Shown: positions 7,206 through 16,409 of the stretch, piece by piece | Position numbering within the stretch: the stretch's first letter is position 1 | Layout: every line of letters begins with the position of its first letter | Source: Gemmatimonas sp. | GTDB taxonomy: Bacteria; Gemmatimonadota; Gemmatimonadetes; Gemmatimonadales; Gemmatimonadaceae | DNA length: 64,000 bases | Assembly (NCBI RefSeq): GCF_027531815.1 | Contig: NZ_JAPZSK010000017.1 | Coordinates: forward strand, 1-64,000 | Reading direction: 5' to 3' | Made by a program: the position numbers and the translations under genes | The notes under the pieces: model-generated | Told to the model about the DNA's origin: nothing | What the model saw: the letters and a program-made list of their open reading frames with translations, nothing else | Databases searched by the model: none

Positions 7206-9116
7206 ATGCGCAACGGAAACTCCCCGTTCCTTCTCGCCGTCCTTGGCGTCGCACTCACCGCACGTGCCGCGCATGCGCAACCTGCGCCCCGCATCGAAGT
7301 CACCGAAGCCACCGTGGCCGACCTGCAGCGGGCCATGACCACGGGCAAGGCCAGCAGCGTAGACATCACGAAAGCGTATCTCGCCCGCATCGCCGCATAC
7401 GATCACGCCGGCCCGCAGCTCAATGCGATCATCCGCGTGAACCCGCGCGCCCTGCAGGAAGCCGCGGCCCGCGACGCGGAGCGCAAGGCCGGCAAGGTAC
7501 GCGGCCCACTGCACGGCATCCCCGTACTGATGAAGGACAACTTCGATACGGGGGATATGCCCACCACCGCAGGGTCACTGGCCCTGGCCAACAGTCAGCC
7601 GGCGCGTGACGCGGAAGTGGTGCGCCGCGTGCGTGAGGCGGGCGCGGTGCTCATTGCGAAAGCCAACATGCACGAACTCGCCGCCGGCATCACCAGCGTC
7701 AGTGCCTTCGGCGGTCAGACGCGCAATCCGTACGATCTCACGCGCTGTCCCGGCGGCTCGAGCGGCGGCACCGGGGCGGCGGTGGCGGCAAGTTACGCCG
7801 CGATTGGCTGGGGCTCGGACACCTGCGGCAGCATTCGTATTCCGAGTGCGTTCGGCAGCCTGTTCGGCCTGCGTCCGTCCACGGGCGTGGTGAGCCGCAG
7901 TGGTGTGGTGCCACTGTCGCATACGCAGGATACCGGCGGGCCACTCACGCGCTCCGTCGCCGACCTCGCCATCGCCATGGATCTCACGGCGGGCTACGAC
8001 AGCGCCGACGCAGCCACCCAGCCCATGCAGTCGCGCACCATGCGCTTTCAGGCGGCCCTCGATGTGAACGCGCTCAAGGGCGCGCGCATCGGCGTATTCG
8101 CCCCATACTTCCGCGATACCGACGCCGAGATTGCCGACACCGTACGCGCCGCCATCGAGGTGATGAAGCAGCGTGGCGCCACGGTGGTGGACGTGGCGGT
8201 GGCCGACTTCGACTCACTCATCGTGCGCACCAGTGCCAACGAGTTCAAGTACGACTTCATCAATTACATGAAGACGGTGCCGAACGCGCCGGTGAAATCG
8301 CTGCGCGAGATTCTCGACCGCGGGTTGTACGACAAGTTCCAGGAGCCGCGCTACGTCGCGGCGGATACGGTCTCCGGACCCGATACACCCGACCATCAGG
8401 ACGTGCTCGCGCGTCAGGCGGTACTGCGCACGCGTATCGAAGCCATCTTCGACAGCCTGCAGCTGGACGCGATGGTGTATCCCACGATACGTCAGCGCCC
8501 GGTGCTGATCGGCGAGGCACAGCCGGGGAGTACGTGTCAGGTGGCAGCGCAGTCGGGGCTACCGGCCATCAGCATGCCCGCCGGGTTTCTGCAGGATGGA
8601 CTGCCGGTAGGCATCGAACTGCTCGGCAGGCGCTTCAGCGACGTGCGTCTCGTGGCGCTCGCGTCGTCGTACGAGGCAGCCGCGCCGCGCCGCCGCGCGC
8701 CCACCACGACGCCGGCGCTCGTCGCCGGCCGTGCGCCGCGTCCCACGGTCAAGACGCTCACCGTGACCGACGCCGGCACGGTGGTGCAGGCACGCGTGGA
8801 ACTCGACGCCGTCCGCAACGAACTTCGCTGGCAGGCACGCGTGGTGGCGGGTGCGCCCAACGTGTCGGCGCTCGTCTTCCGCCGCCGCGGAGGCCGTGTC
8901 TTCACCTCGGTGGCCACCGCCAAGGTACCGGCGCAGCGCATCGTCGTACCAGACAGTGCGCAGCGGGTCGTGGCTCGCCTGCTCGGGCCGGAGATGCGTA
9001 CAGCCTCGGGCACCCTCACGCTCACCTACGCGGACCGGTCTGCGCTGGCAGCGGGGACGTTCACGCTGGCACTGTACACGGCAACGAACCGGCAGACCGA
9101 GATCGCGGTGCGGTGA
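7206..9116 (+). CDS. Secreted amidase-signature hydrolase with C-terminal beta domain
   Basis: 636 residues. A signal peptide (about 1-24, ending AHAQ) precedes a complete amidase-signature domain (about 30-490). The Ser-cisSer-Lys triad is visible: Lys in PVLMKDNFD (about 110), the Gly/Ser-rich CPGGSSGGTGAAVAA (about 181-195), and the nucleophile in DTCGSIRIPSA (about 209). The family hydrolyses amides, including amino-acid amides and aryl-acyl amides. After a proline/arginine-rich linker (about 500-520) comes an extra region of about 115 residues, mainly beta (VVQARVELDAV, LRWQARVVAG, TLTLTYADR), which is not part of the amidase fold and which I do not recognise. It starts at ATG 7206 with no strong RBS visible. 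Confidence 0.88.
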   Translation: MRNGNSPFLLAVLGVALTARAAHAQPAPRIEVTEATVADLQRAMTTGKASSVDITKAYLARIAAYDHAGPQLNAIIRVNPRALQEAAARDAERKAGKVRGPLHGIPVLMKDNFDTGDMPTTAGSLALANSQPARDAEVVRRVREAGAVLIAKANMHELAAGITSVSAFGGQTRNPYDLTRCPGGSSGGTGAAVAASYAAIGWGSDTCGSIRIPSAFGSLFGLRPSTGVVSRSGVVPLSHTQDTGGPLTRSVADLAIAMDLTAGYDSADAATQPMQSRTMRFQAALDVNALKGARIGVFAPYFRDTDAEIADTVRAAIEVMKQRGATVVDVAVADFDSLIVRTSANEFKYDFINYMKTVPNAPVKSLREILDRGLYDKFQEPRYVAADTVSGPDTPDHQDVLARQAVLRTRIEAIFDSLQLDAMVYPTIRQRPVLIGEAQPGSTCQVAAQSGLPAISMPAGFLQDGLPVGIELLGRRFSDVRLVALASSYEAAAPRRRAPTTTPALVAGRAPRPTVKTLTVTDAGTVVQARVELDAVRNELRWQARVVAGAPNVSALVFRRRGGRVFTSVATAKVPAQRIVVPDSAQRVVARLLGPEMRTASGTLTLTYADRSALAAGTFTLALYTATNRQTEIAVR

Positions 9117-9180
9117 GCTGGGCGGCGTCAGAGGTGAGAGGTGAGAGGAAGAGTTGAGGGGTGAGCACGAGACTTGAGCT

Positions 9181-9277
9181 CGGATAGCGGTGAGAGTTGA
9201 GTGTTCTCGCAGTGAGAGTTGAGGAGGGCAACGCTCAACTCTCACCGCTGGCCAGCTCAACTCTCACCGCTATCCGG
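9181..9277. repeat. Dispersed palindromic repeat, copy A
   Basis: A 97-bp element bounded by inverted ends CGGATAGCGGTGAG and CTCACCGCTATCCG, with internal GAGAGTTGAG/CTCAACTCTC arms. The same ends and most of the interior recur at 43491-43585, and one half recurs at 44227-44262. The flanks (9121-9180 and 9278-9342) are simple GAGAGGTGAG and CTCTCAACTCTC-type runs that can pair with each other. It lies between the convergent 3' ends of the amidase and aminotransferase genes. Confidence 0.7.
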
Positions 9278-9342
9278 GCTCAACTCTCACCCTCTCAATT
9301 CTTCGTCTCGACTCTCGACTCTGAGATCTCAGCTCTCAGATC

Positions 9343-10560
9343 TCAGAGCGACGCCCTGTACGCCGCCGCGAACGCGCCCGTATCGCTCTTTCGCATGGCG
9401 CAGATCCCCACGCGCAACCCTTCCGGGAGCGGGATGACGAATACGTTGTGTCCCTGCATCTTCTCGCACGTCGCGAACGGGTCGGCCCCGCCGTCGAGCG
9501 TGACGAAGAAGCCGCCGTCGTAGGCGCACCCCGGCAGCCCTTCGGCCTTGAGCGCGGCGTCGAGCGCCACGGCCCGCTGGGCGAGCAGCGTACGCCAGTG
9601 CGCATGCTCACCCTCCAGCTTCGCCTGCAGGGCGGCATCGCGGCTGATGCGATTGAGCACGCTCATGGGCGCCCGCGCGCAGTTGCTCCAGGTGCCGCGG
9701 CAGCTCGTGATGAGCGCACCGTGCAGCGCCGCATCGGTTGCCCACGGAAACACCAGCGCGCCGGCGCGCGCGCCGTACAGCGTGTACGCCTTGCTGAGAC
9801 TCAGGCACGCCCCCACCAGCACGTTCCCCTCGGCCCCGAAGGCGGCGTAGTCGTCGAGTGCCTCGCGCACCTGCTGCGGATCGCGCGCATAGTCGAGGTA
9901 TGCCAGGTCGAGAATGAGCGTCACCGGCCCCTGGCTGGACACATCGCGCAGCATCTCCAGCAACGCCGCGCGATCGGCGCGCGTGAAGCTGCGCCCGGTG
10001 GGATTGTGGCACGGATCGTTGAGCCAGAGCACCAGGCGCCCCTGGGCGTCGAGCGTGTCGCGGCACGCGGCCTCCCACGCACCAATGTCGAGGCCCGTCT
10101 TCACGTCGGGATACGGCACCGTGTGGAGCTGCATCCCCACCTCGGCGGCGAGCGTGCTGTACGGCCCCCAGTAGGGCGCCGCGGTGAGCACCGTGTGGCC
10201 GCGATCGAGGAAGTTCTTGAGCGTGAGCGCCAGCGCGCCCGAGCCGCCAGGCGTGGCCACCCCCACGCCGATGCTCGTGAGCGTCGGCCAGTGCCGCTGC
10301 ACGAGGTTCAACAAGTACGTGGGGTCACCGCCAATGGGCGCGTAGGGCGCCACCTCGGCGCTCGTGAGCTGCTGCCACTGCCCCATGACCGTGTCCAGCA
10401 CCACGAGCTTCCCCGCGTCGTCATACAGCGCACCGATGGTGGCGTTGATGACCGCCGCCCCCTCGGCGGCGCGCTTCTGTGCGCGCGCGTTGAGGGTGAA
10501 GATCAAGTCGTCGCCGGCAAAATCACGGCGCGTGGGCAGGAGATGAGCAGTGGCGTCCAT
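9343..10560 (-). CDS. PLP-dependent aminotransferase, class I/II
   Basis: A 405-residue fold-type I aminotransferase of the aspartate/aromatic group. It shows the substrate/PLP loop PGGSGALALT, WLNDPCHNPTGRSFT (Asn contacting the PLP O3'), LDLAYLDYARD (Asp and Tyr of the PLP site), and SLSKAYTLYGARAGAL containing the Schiff-base Lys. The carboxylate-binding Arg is in the C-terminal EGLRVGICAM. It is a cytoplasmic enzyme moving amino groups between an amino acid and a 2-oxo acid; specificity cannot be read from sequence alone. ATG 10560 follows directly from a 12-bp tandem repeat tract, which occupies the place of its promoter. Confidence 0.88.
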   Translation of the reverse strand: MDATAHLLPTRRDFAGDDLIFTLNARAQKRAAEGAAVINATIGALYDDAGKLVVLDTVMGQWQQLTSAEVAPYAPIGGDPTYLLNLVQRHWPTLTSIGVGVATPGGSGALALTLKNFLDRGHTVLTAAPYWGPYSTLAAEVGMQLHTVPYPDVKTGLDIGAWEAACRDTLDAQGRLVLWLNDPCHNPTGRSFTRADRAALLEMLRDVSSQGPVTLILDLAYLDYARDPQQVREALDDYAAFGAEGNVLVGACLSLSKAYTLYGARAGALVFPWATDAALHGALITSCRGTWSNCARAPMSVLNRISRDAALQAKLEGEHAHWRTLLAQRAVALDAALKAEGLPGCAYDGGFFVTLDGGADPFATCEKMQGHNVFVIPLPEGLRVGICAMRKSDTGAFAAAYRASL

Positions 10561-10573
10561 GCGCGAAATCTAG

Positions 10574-10639
10574 CCCCAGCTCTGACCCCAGCTCTGACCC
10601 CAGCTCTGACCCCAGCTCTGACCCCAGCTCTGACCCCAG
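10574..10639. repeat. 12-bp tandem repeat, five copies and a partial
   Basis: The unit CCCCAGCTCTGA is repeated five times without a mismatch, and a sixth partial copy (CCCCAG) ends two bases before the stop codon of the outer-membrane protein gene. The tract fills most of the 80-base gap upstream of the aminotransferase start. Perfect identity suggests recent expansion by slippage; it may vary in copy number. Confidence 0.9.
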
Positions 10640-10640
10640 G

Positions 10641-12929
10641 TCACCACTGCTGCCCGAAGCCGATCAACCGCGTCCACCCCGCGGCCTGGTCCACGGGACG
10701 CGTGACGCCCACGAACAGGCCGTTCCCGAAGAACCGGAAGCCCGCCGTCACACTCGCGCGAATCCGCTCCGTGGGACGCGCCACCGGCGCCCATGACGCC
10801 AGCAGCCGCGGATCGTAGAAGCGATCGAGCCGGTTGATCGCCTCGCGCGCCGCGGTGGTGGGTGCGTCGGCCCACCCGCCCTGCACGCCGACGCTGAACC
10901 CCGGCGCGATCGCCGGCAGAAACAGGGTCTTCACGCGAATCGGGTTGCGCAAAAACGGGCTGGTGTATTGCAGCGACCCACGCAGCGCCGCGGCCCGCGA
11001 CCCGGCGAACTCCTTGTCGGCGTACGACGGCAGGTTCTGGAACCGCCCCAGCTCGAAGAGCTGCTGCGGAGGAATCCGCGCCCCCGTGACCACCCCAACG
11101 TCACCCCGCCCCAACAGAATGAACGGGCCGATCGGACGCCGACCGCTGAGGCGCAGTTCGGTCCGCTGGTACGAGAGGGTGCCATCGCCCCGCTCGTAGT
11201 ACAGCCGCCCCCCCAGCCCCGGCTTCACGAACTCGGCGGCCACATCCGGGTGCCACTCAATGGTCGCCGCGCTCTTCAGGTAGCCACCTTCGTCTACCCC
11301 CTGGTTCTGGCGGAACAGCTCCCCGCCAAACGGCCCGCGCACATACTGGCTGGGGCGCCACCGGTCGTCGGCGTACCCCACATCGCCGCGCAGCAGCCAC
11401 CGGCGCGCCCCGATGCGTCGCAGTGCCGATACCGCGGCGAAGTTGCGCGACACGTAGTCGTACGAATCGAGCGAGGCGAGCACCGCCGACGAGTTGCCGG
11501 AGTCGAAGGGTGCGCGGAAATCGTTGGTGATGTCCATCGAGCGACCACCACGCAGCTCCCACGTCCACGGGCCGCGCGTGCGCTCCACACTCACGCGTCC
11601 CCGCACGGTCTGCTCGGCCCACGCGTACCCCGCCGTGCCGCGCACCACCACGCCCGGCGCCAGATCGCGCAGCATGACCTTGCCGCCAACCCCCGTAAAG
11701 AGCCCTTCCACGCGATTGAAGTGGATCACGTCGGCGGCGCGCTGGGGCGTGAGGTCGAAGCGCGGGGCCCCGGTAGGCCGCCAGCGATCGGGCGCGATGT
11801 CCTGAAAGTCGTCGGCGTGCATCCCCTCGGTGATCACGCCCAAGCCGTTGCGCCACGACCCGAAGCGGGTGAGGGAATCGGCCGGGGCATAGAACAGCGG
11901 CCGCCGCGCCAGCGCCCGTAACGAGTCGGCCGTGGCCAGCGTCTCCGCCGACAGCGTGGTGTCGTTCACTTCCATGTCGGCGAAGCGGGACACGATACGG
12001 ACAACGGCCCGCTGATCGCCGAGCACGGGCAGACTGGCCTGCAGCTCGATGCGCTGCTTGGCCGGCAGCCAATACTGGCCCAGGCGCTCGCCGTTCTCGT
12101 ACTCCACGAACGCCACCGCATCGGCCAGCGTGCGGGCCAGCAGCGAGCGTCGCGTGCCCGTGCGCACGAAGTAGCCGCGCAGTCGCACCAGCGTCCCGCG
12201 CGACGCGTCGAGATCCATCTCGCCGTCGAAGAGCACCACCTTGTCGGTGATCCCCTCCCGCGGCTGCACGCGCACATGCGCGATGGGAATGCGGCGATCT
12301 CCCGCCTGCATCACGACGACCGTGTCACCACCGCGGTAGTCGTAGTAGCGATCGCGATCGGTGGCCAGTGGATGCACCGCCGGCAGCGTGTCGGTGCCGT
12401 CACGCCCGCGCGAGACGGAGGCGGCCTGCGCGCGTGAATCGGAGGAGCGCGGCCGCACCCGCAGCCGATTGCCGTAGAGCGACGGGTTGAGCCACCCGGT
12501 CTCGAACAGCGACAGCATGGACACGTTCGCCCCCAGCTGCTGCGATCGGTACCCCACCACCCGCTGATCGTAGGCCCCGGTGCGGTTCCACTTGAGGCGA
12601 CTCGCCACCTGCTCGATGGCGGCCACCGCCTCCGTGCCTTCCTCGCGGCGCAGCAGAATGGCGATCTCCGTCTCCACCGCCGCCTTGTACGAGATCAGGT
12701 CGGCGGGGAGCCGGTTGTTCCGGCTCGCCTCGTCGAGCAGCTGCCGCAGCGCCGGCGGCATGGGCGGCACGGTCGATGCCGCGGTCGATGCCGCCGGCGA
12801 GGGCGCCTGCGCGTGCACCACGACCGGCGTGACGACCGTGACCAACAGGGCACCAACCCGCGCGCCAAGTGAGAAAACCCGCGCGGCCAGGATTTGGGCC
12901 ACGCCACCGACATATCGTGAATGAGGCAT
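10641..12929 (-). CDS. Predicted outer-membrane beta-barrel protein
   Basis: 762 residues with a long N-terminal signal region (about 1-41, ending VVVHAQ). The N-terminal third is mixed. From about residue 370 onward there is repeated alternation of short amphipathic strands and turns (VVRGTAGYAWAEQ, GPWTWELRGG, RWLLRGDVGYADD, RTELRLSGRRPIG), and the chain ends in an aromatic residue (FGQQW), the usual BAM targeting signature. It resembles DUF5686/surface-antigen-type barrels by architecture, but I cannot name a family with confidence. It is separated by 54 bases from the ABC-F gene upstream, so it could be the last gene of that minus-strand run. Role unknown. Confidence 0.65.
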   Translation of the reverse strand: MPHSRYVGGVAQILAARVFSLGARVGALLVTVVTPVVVHAQAPSPAASTAASTVPPMPPALRQLLDEASRNNRLPADLISYKAAVETEIAILLRREEGTEAVAAIEQVASRLKWNRTGAYDQRVVGYRSQQLGANVSMLSLFETGWLNPSLYGNRLRVRPRSSDSRAQAASVSRGRDGTDTLPAVHPLATDRDRYYDYRGGDTVVVMQAGDRRIPIAHVRVQPREGITDKVVLFDGEMDLDASRGTLVRLRGYFVRTGTRRSLLARTLADAVAFVEYENGERLGQYWLPAKQRIELQASLPVLGDQRAVVRIVSRFADMEVNDTTLSAETLATADSLRALARRPLFYAPADSLTRFGSWRNGLGVITEGMHADDFQDIAPDRWRPTGAPRFDLTPQRAADVIHFNRVEGLFTGVGGKVMLRDLAPGVVVRGTAGYAWAEQTVRGRVSVERTRGPWTWELRGGRSMDITNDFRAPFDSGNSSAVLASLDSYDYVSRNFAAVSALRRIGARRWLLRGDVGYADDRWRPSQYVRGPFGGELFRQNQGVDEGGYLKSAATIEWHPDVAAEFVKPGLGGRLYYERGDGTLSYQRTELRLSGRRPIGPFILLGRGDVGVVTGARIPPQQLFELGRFQNLPSYADKEFAGSRAAALRGSLQYTSPFLRNPIRVKTLFLPAIAPGFSVGVQGGWADAPTTAAREAINRLDRFYDPRLLASWAPVARPTERIRASVTAGFRFFGNGLFVGVTRPVDQAAGWTRLIGFGQQW

Positions 12930-12983
12930 ACGTTACGTCGTACGCCGAAGGCCGACCCGAAGTTGCAGCACCCGCCGCTCGGG

Positions 12984-14963
12984 CTACGCCCCGTGTTGGC
13001 GCAGCAGCTCCACGTACTCCTCGGCGGTCCCCCAGTCGTGCATGGCATCCTCCAGGGCGTCGCGGGCTTCGTCGAGCGACTTGCCCATGGCCGCCGCCTT
13101 CTTCACCCCCGCCGGCGTGTCGTACAACGACGCGTCGTCCAGCTGCGCGGTGAGGTCAGCGATCTTCCCTTCCAGCACGCTCACCCGCAGCTCGGCGTCG
13201 GCGAGCGCCTTCTCGGCGGCCCGCCGCAGCTTCTTCGGATCCCCGCCGGCGGCCTTCTCCCGCTCACGCTGGTCGCGCTCCCGGTCACGCTGCTTCGCCG
13301 CGCGTTCGGCCTCCTTGCGATCATCCGCGCGCGACTGCTTTGCCTCGTGCTGCGCACGCTCGGCACGCATCGCCTCCCATTCCACGAAAGTGCCGGGAAA
13401 GATCTGCAGCTGGCCGTGACGCAGCTCCCACACCTGCGTGGCCAGCCCGCGCAGGACGGCGCGGTCGTGGCTCACGATGAGCACACTCCCGTCATACTCC
13501 TCGACGGCGTCCTCCAGCACCTCGATGCTTTCCACGTCGAGGTGATTGGTGGGCTCGTCGAGAATGAGCAGGTTGTTGGTGCTGAGGGTGAGCAGCGCCA
13601 TGGCCACGCGCGCCCGTTCGCCCCCCGACAGGGTACCGATCGTGCGCTGCACTTCGTCGCCACTGAAGCCGAATCGCCCCAGGTGCCCCTGCACCTGGCG
13701 ACGCTCCCAGAGTGGCCGCTCGTTGGCAATGGCGTCGTAGATGGTGCTCTCGAGGGGGAGATGTCCCACGTCCTGCCGGTAGTACGCCACGGAGGTGCTG
13801 GGACCCACCTTCACCTCACCGGCCAGCGGCGGCATCTCGCCCAGCAGCGTCTTGATGAGCGTGCTCTTGCCGGCGCCGTTGGGGCCCACCAGCGCCACCA
13901 CCTCATTGCGCTCCAGCACCACCGCCACGTCGCGCACGAGGGCGCGGGGGCCCTCGGGAGTGGGCACGCCCACGGTCACGTCCTTGGCCTCGATCACCCG
14001 GTCCCCGCTGCGCGTGCCGGCGTCGAGGCGAAGTGCCATCACGCCGTCGGCGCCAATGGGCGCGGAGAGGCGCGGCATGCGGGCCAGCAGCTTGCGGCGC
14101 CCCTTGGCCTGACGCGTATTCTGCCCCGCCAGATTGCGGGCGATGTAGTCCATCTCCGACGCGATCTTGTTCTGCTGCTTGTCGAACTGTCGCTGCTGGG
14201 CCAGCCGACGCTCCTCGCGCTGCTGCACGAAGCTTTCGTAGCCGCCCGCGTAGGCGAACGCCGTGCCCCCCTCGAAGTGCAGCACATGATCGGCCATCGC
14301 GTTGAGAAAGGCGCGATCGTGGCTGATGCACAGCACCGTCTTCTCGGTGCTCGCCAGATACCCCTCCAGCCACGCCGTCGTATCGAGGTCGAGGTGGTTG
14401 GTGGGTTCGTCGAGGATGTACAGGTCGGCGGGCGTGGCCAGCTGCCGGGCCAGCGCCACGCGCCCCCGCTCGCCGCCACTCAGGGTGCCGATGCGCGTGC
14501 TGCGCGCCATCTGGGGATCGAAGGCCACGCCCATGAGAATCGCGTCCACCTTCGACGCCATCTCGTAGCCCCCGTCGCGCTCGAACCGTTCAAGGTCACG
14601 GCCGTACTTCTCCATGGCCGACTCACTGTGGTCATGCTCGAGATTGGCGGCCTGGTGGGCCAGGGAGTGCTCGAGCGCGCGCAGGTCACCAAAGGCGTCC
14701 GCCACGATGTCCCACAGGCTCTGGTCGCTGGGGAAGCGGCGGTGCTGATCCATGAGCGCCACGCGCAGCCCGGGCGTGCGCGCCACGCTGCCCCGCGTGG
14801 GCTGCAGGTCACCGGTCATGAGGCGCACAAGGGTGGATTTACCGGTCCCGTTGCGCCCGACCACCGCCCACCGCTCGCCGGCGGCCACCGTGAAGGAGAT
14901 GTCGCGGAAGATTTCCGAGGCGCCGAAATCGACACCGACGTTGCCGAGGGAGATGAGCGTCAT
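12984..14963 (-). CDS. ABC-F family ATPase (Uup/Ettp-like)
   Basis: 659 residues with two ABC ATPase domains and no membrane segments. Walker A motifs are GRNGTGKST (about 37) and GPNGAGKST (about 355). Both signature motifs read LSGGE, and both Walker B regions read ILDEPTNHLD. Between them is the charged ABC-F linker with QQREERRLAQQRQ. A strongly charged C-terminal coiled coil (about 540-650, rich in Arg/Glu/Lys) resembles the DNA- or ribosome-binding tail of Uup. ABC-F proteins act at the ribosome or on replication intermediates rather than in transport. Which subgroup this belongs to cannot be settled by eye. The start ATG 14963 lies one base from the stop of the acyltransferase gene, so the two are probably co-transcribed. 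Confidence 0.9.
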   Translation of the reverse strand: MTLISLGNVGVDFGASEIFRDISFTVAAGERWAVVGRNGTGKSTLVRLMTGDLQPTRGSVARTPGLRVALMDQHRRFPSDQSLWDIVADAFGDLRALEHSLAHQAANLEHDHSESAMEKYGRDLERFERDGGYEMASKVDAILMGVAFDPQMARSTRIGTLSGGERGRVALARQLATPADLYILDEPTNHLDLDTTAWLEGYLASTEKTVLCISHDRAFLNAMADHVLHFEGGTAFAYAGGYESFVQQREERRLAQQRQFDKQQNKIASEMDYIARNLAGQNTRQAKGRRKLLARMPRLSAPIGADGVMALRLDAGTRSGDRVIEAKDVTVGVPTPEGPRALVRDVAVVLERNEVVALVGPNGAGKSTLIKTLLGEMPPLAGEVKVGPSTSVAYYRQDVGHLPLESTIYDAIANERPLWERRQVQGHLGRFGFSGDEVQRTIGTLSGGERARVAMALLTLSTNNLLILDEPTNHLDVESIEVLEDAVEEYDGSVLIVSHDRAVLRGLATQVWELRHGQLQIFPGTFVEWEAMRAERAQHEAKQSRADDRKEAERAAKQRDRERDQREREKAAGGDPKKLRRAAEKALADAELRVSVLEGKIADLTAQLDDASLYDTPAGVKKAAAMGKSLDEARDALEDAMHDWGTAEEYVELLRQHGA

Positions 14964-14964
14964 G

Positions 14965-16311
14965 CTACAGAGTAATCGCCCACGCGCGGATCACCGCCGC
15001 CGCCGCCCGCAGCGTCTCCCGCTCCGACGTGCTCCAGCGGCGTACCCGCTGTACCAGGCGCCTCGACCCCAGCCAGTCACGCCAGCCAAGCGCCGCGTCG
15101 CCTGATCGCGGAAGCGTGACCAGCAGCAGCACGGCCCAGAGCGGCGACCACCCCACTGCGGCCAGCGCCACGGCAGCACACACCGACACGAGCAGCCACC
15201 AGAACAGCACGAGGTAGAGCCCCGGCACGAAACACCCCGCCACAAGATCCACGCGCGCCTGGGCCCGCCGGGCAGACAGTGCGTAGACGAGCGGCAGGAC
15301 AGGGGCATGCACCACCCAGCCGACGGCCGCGGCCGGTAGCGCCAGCCAGCGTGCGAGGGGCGGCACCGGCACGCCCGCCGCGTGCACATCCAGCGCGTAC
15401 AGCAGACGCGCATGGTCCACCGCTGAGGTCCCGATGCCACCAGCGCGCTCCACCGCCGCCGCGAGGGCGCGCCCTGCCGTTCGCATACGAACTGCCTGCG
15501 GGCTGGGGCCGTCGCCATGGGCATCGGCGGCCAGCGCCGCGGCGGCGGGTACCAGCGCGGGCGCCGCGCCCAACGGGTCCTGCGGGGCACTCAGCGCGGC
15601 AGCCGCCGCCACCAGTTCGTCACGGGTCGTACCCTCCTCCCAGGTCGACGCGTTGCGCGTCGCGGCAAGCAGGTCCTGACGCAACCGTTCGGTGAGCGCG
15701 CTGGGCCCGCGCTGCTCCTCCGGCTGGCTTTCCCGCCAGGCGCGCACCGACCACGGCGTGCCCAGCACCGACAGCAGGTCGCTGCGCCAGCGGCGCGGCG
15801 CTTCGTACTGGTGACCGAAGGGTACCACGGTCACGTCGTTATCGTGCGCAGTATCGAGATGTTCCAGCATCATCTTCGCGACACCCGTGCGCAAACGGCC
15901 AATCTGGGGCACATCGTGCACCCCGCCTTCGGGAAAGACCTCCACCACTTCACCCGCGGCCAGTGCAGCAAGCACCGCGTCGGTCGCCGCCTGGTTCACC
16001 GCCGCCAGGTCCACCCCCTCGGCCTTCATTTTCCGCGCGTCGCGCACGCGCGCCACGGGAATCACGGCCATGGCGTCGTACATCGCCTTCGCCATGGCGT
16101 TGCTGGTCACCGACACCGTGGCGATGTATCGCGGATGGCGCGGTGACAGGTACAGCCCCGCAATCACATCGGGGAGGTCGTTCGGGTGATTACCAGCCAG
16201 CAACACCGGGCCCGAGGTCGGGACACGCCCGTACCCCACCACCCGGTGCTCACGATAGAACCAGCGCAGACACCGCCTGGAGACCCAGTAGACAACCCGA
16301 CGGAAGAGCAT
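14965..16311 (-). CDS. PlsC-type phospholipid/glycerol acyltransferase with C-terminal membrane segments
   Basis: 448 residues. The acyltransferase domain (about 1-210) has the substrate motif GNHPNDLPD, the second block around IPVARVRDARKMKAEGV, and FPEGGVHD, the conserved FPEG block that binds glycerol phosphate. The N-terminus (FRRVVYWVSRRCLRWFYREH) is amphipathic and basic. The last 130 residues contain three or four hydrophobic segments (WLALPAAAVGWVVHAPVLPL, LYLVLFWWLLVSVCAAVALA, LWAVLLLVTLP), so the enzyme is membrane-bound. It probably acylates lysophosphatidate or a related acceptor in the inner membrane. It starts at ATG 16311, divergent from the sigma-factor gene. Confidence 0.85.
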   Translation of the reverse strand: MLFRRVVYWVSRRCLRWFYREHRVVGYGRVPTSGPVLLAGNHPNDLPDVIAGLYLSPRHPRYIATVSVTSNAMAKAMYDAMAVIPVARVRDARKMKAEGVDLAAVNQAATDAVLAALAAGEVVEVFPEGGVHDVPQIGRLRTGVAKMMLEHLDTAHDNDVTVVPFGHQYEAPRRWRSDLLSVLGTPWSVRAWRESQPEEQRGPSALTERLRQDLLAATRNASTWEEGTTRDELVAAAAALSAPQDPLGAAPALVPAAAALAADAHGDGPSPQAVRMRTAGRALAAAVERAGGIGTSAVDHARLLYALDVHAAGVPVPPLARWLALPAAAVGWVVHAPVLPLVYALSARRAQARVDLVAGCFVPGLYLVLFWWLLVSVCAAVALAAVGWSPLWAVLLLVTLPRSGDAALGWRDWLGSRRLVQRVRRWSTSERETLRAAAAVIRAWAITL

Positions 16312-16409
16312 GCGGCAGCATAGGCGTGCCGACCGTTGGCGTGAACCCCCAACCGCTCATCGGTGTCCAACTCCCCGTGACGTTTCCCGCGTTCTCCGGG
16401 TTAGCGGCT

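Noticed and set aside
10574-10639. Possible CRISPR or iteron array
   Set aside because: Units are directly abutting with no spacers, and no replication or cas gene is near.
12921-14975. 684-codon plus-strand frame
   Set aside because: Antisense of the ABC-F gene; contains no motif and is His/Arg/Leu biased.
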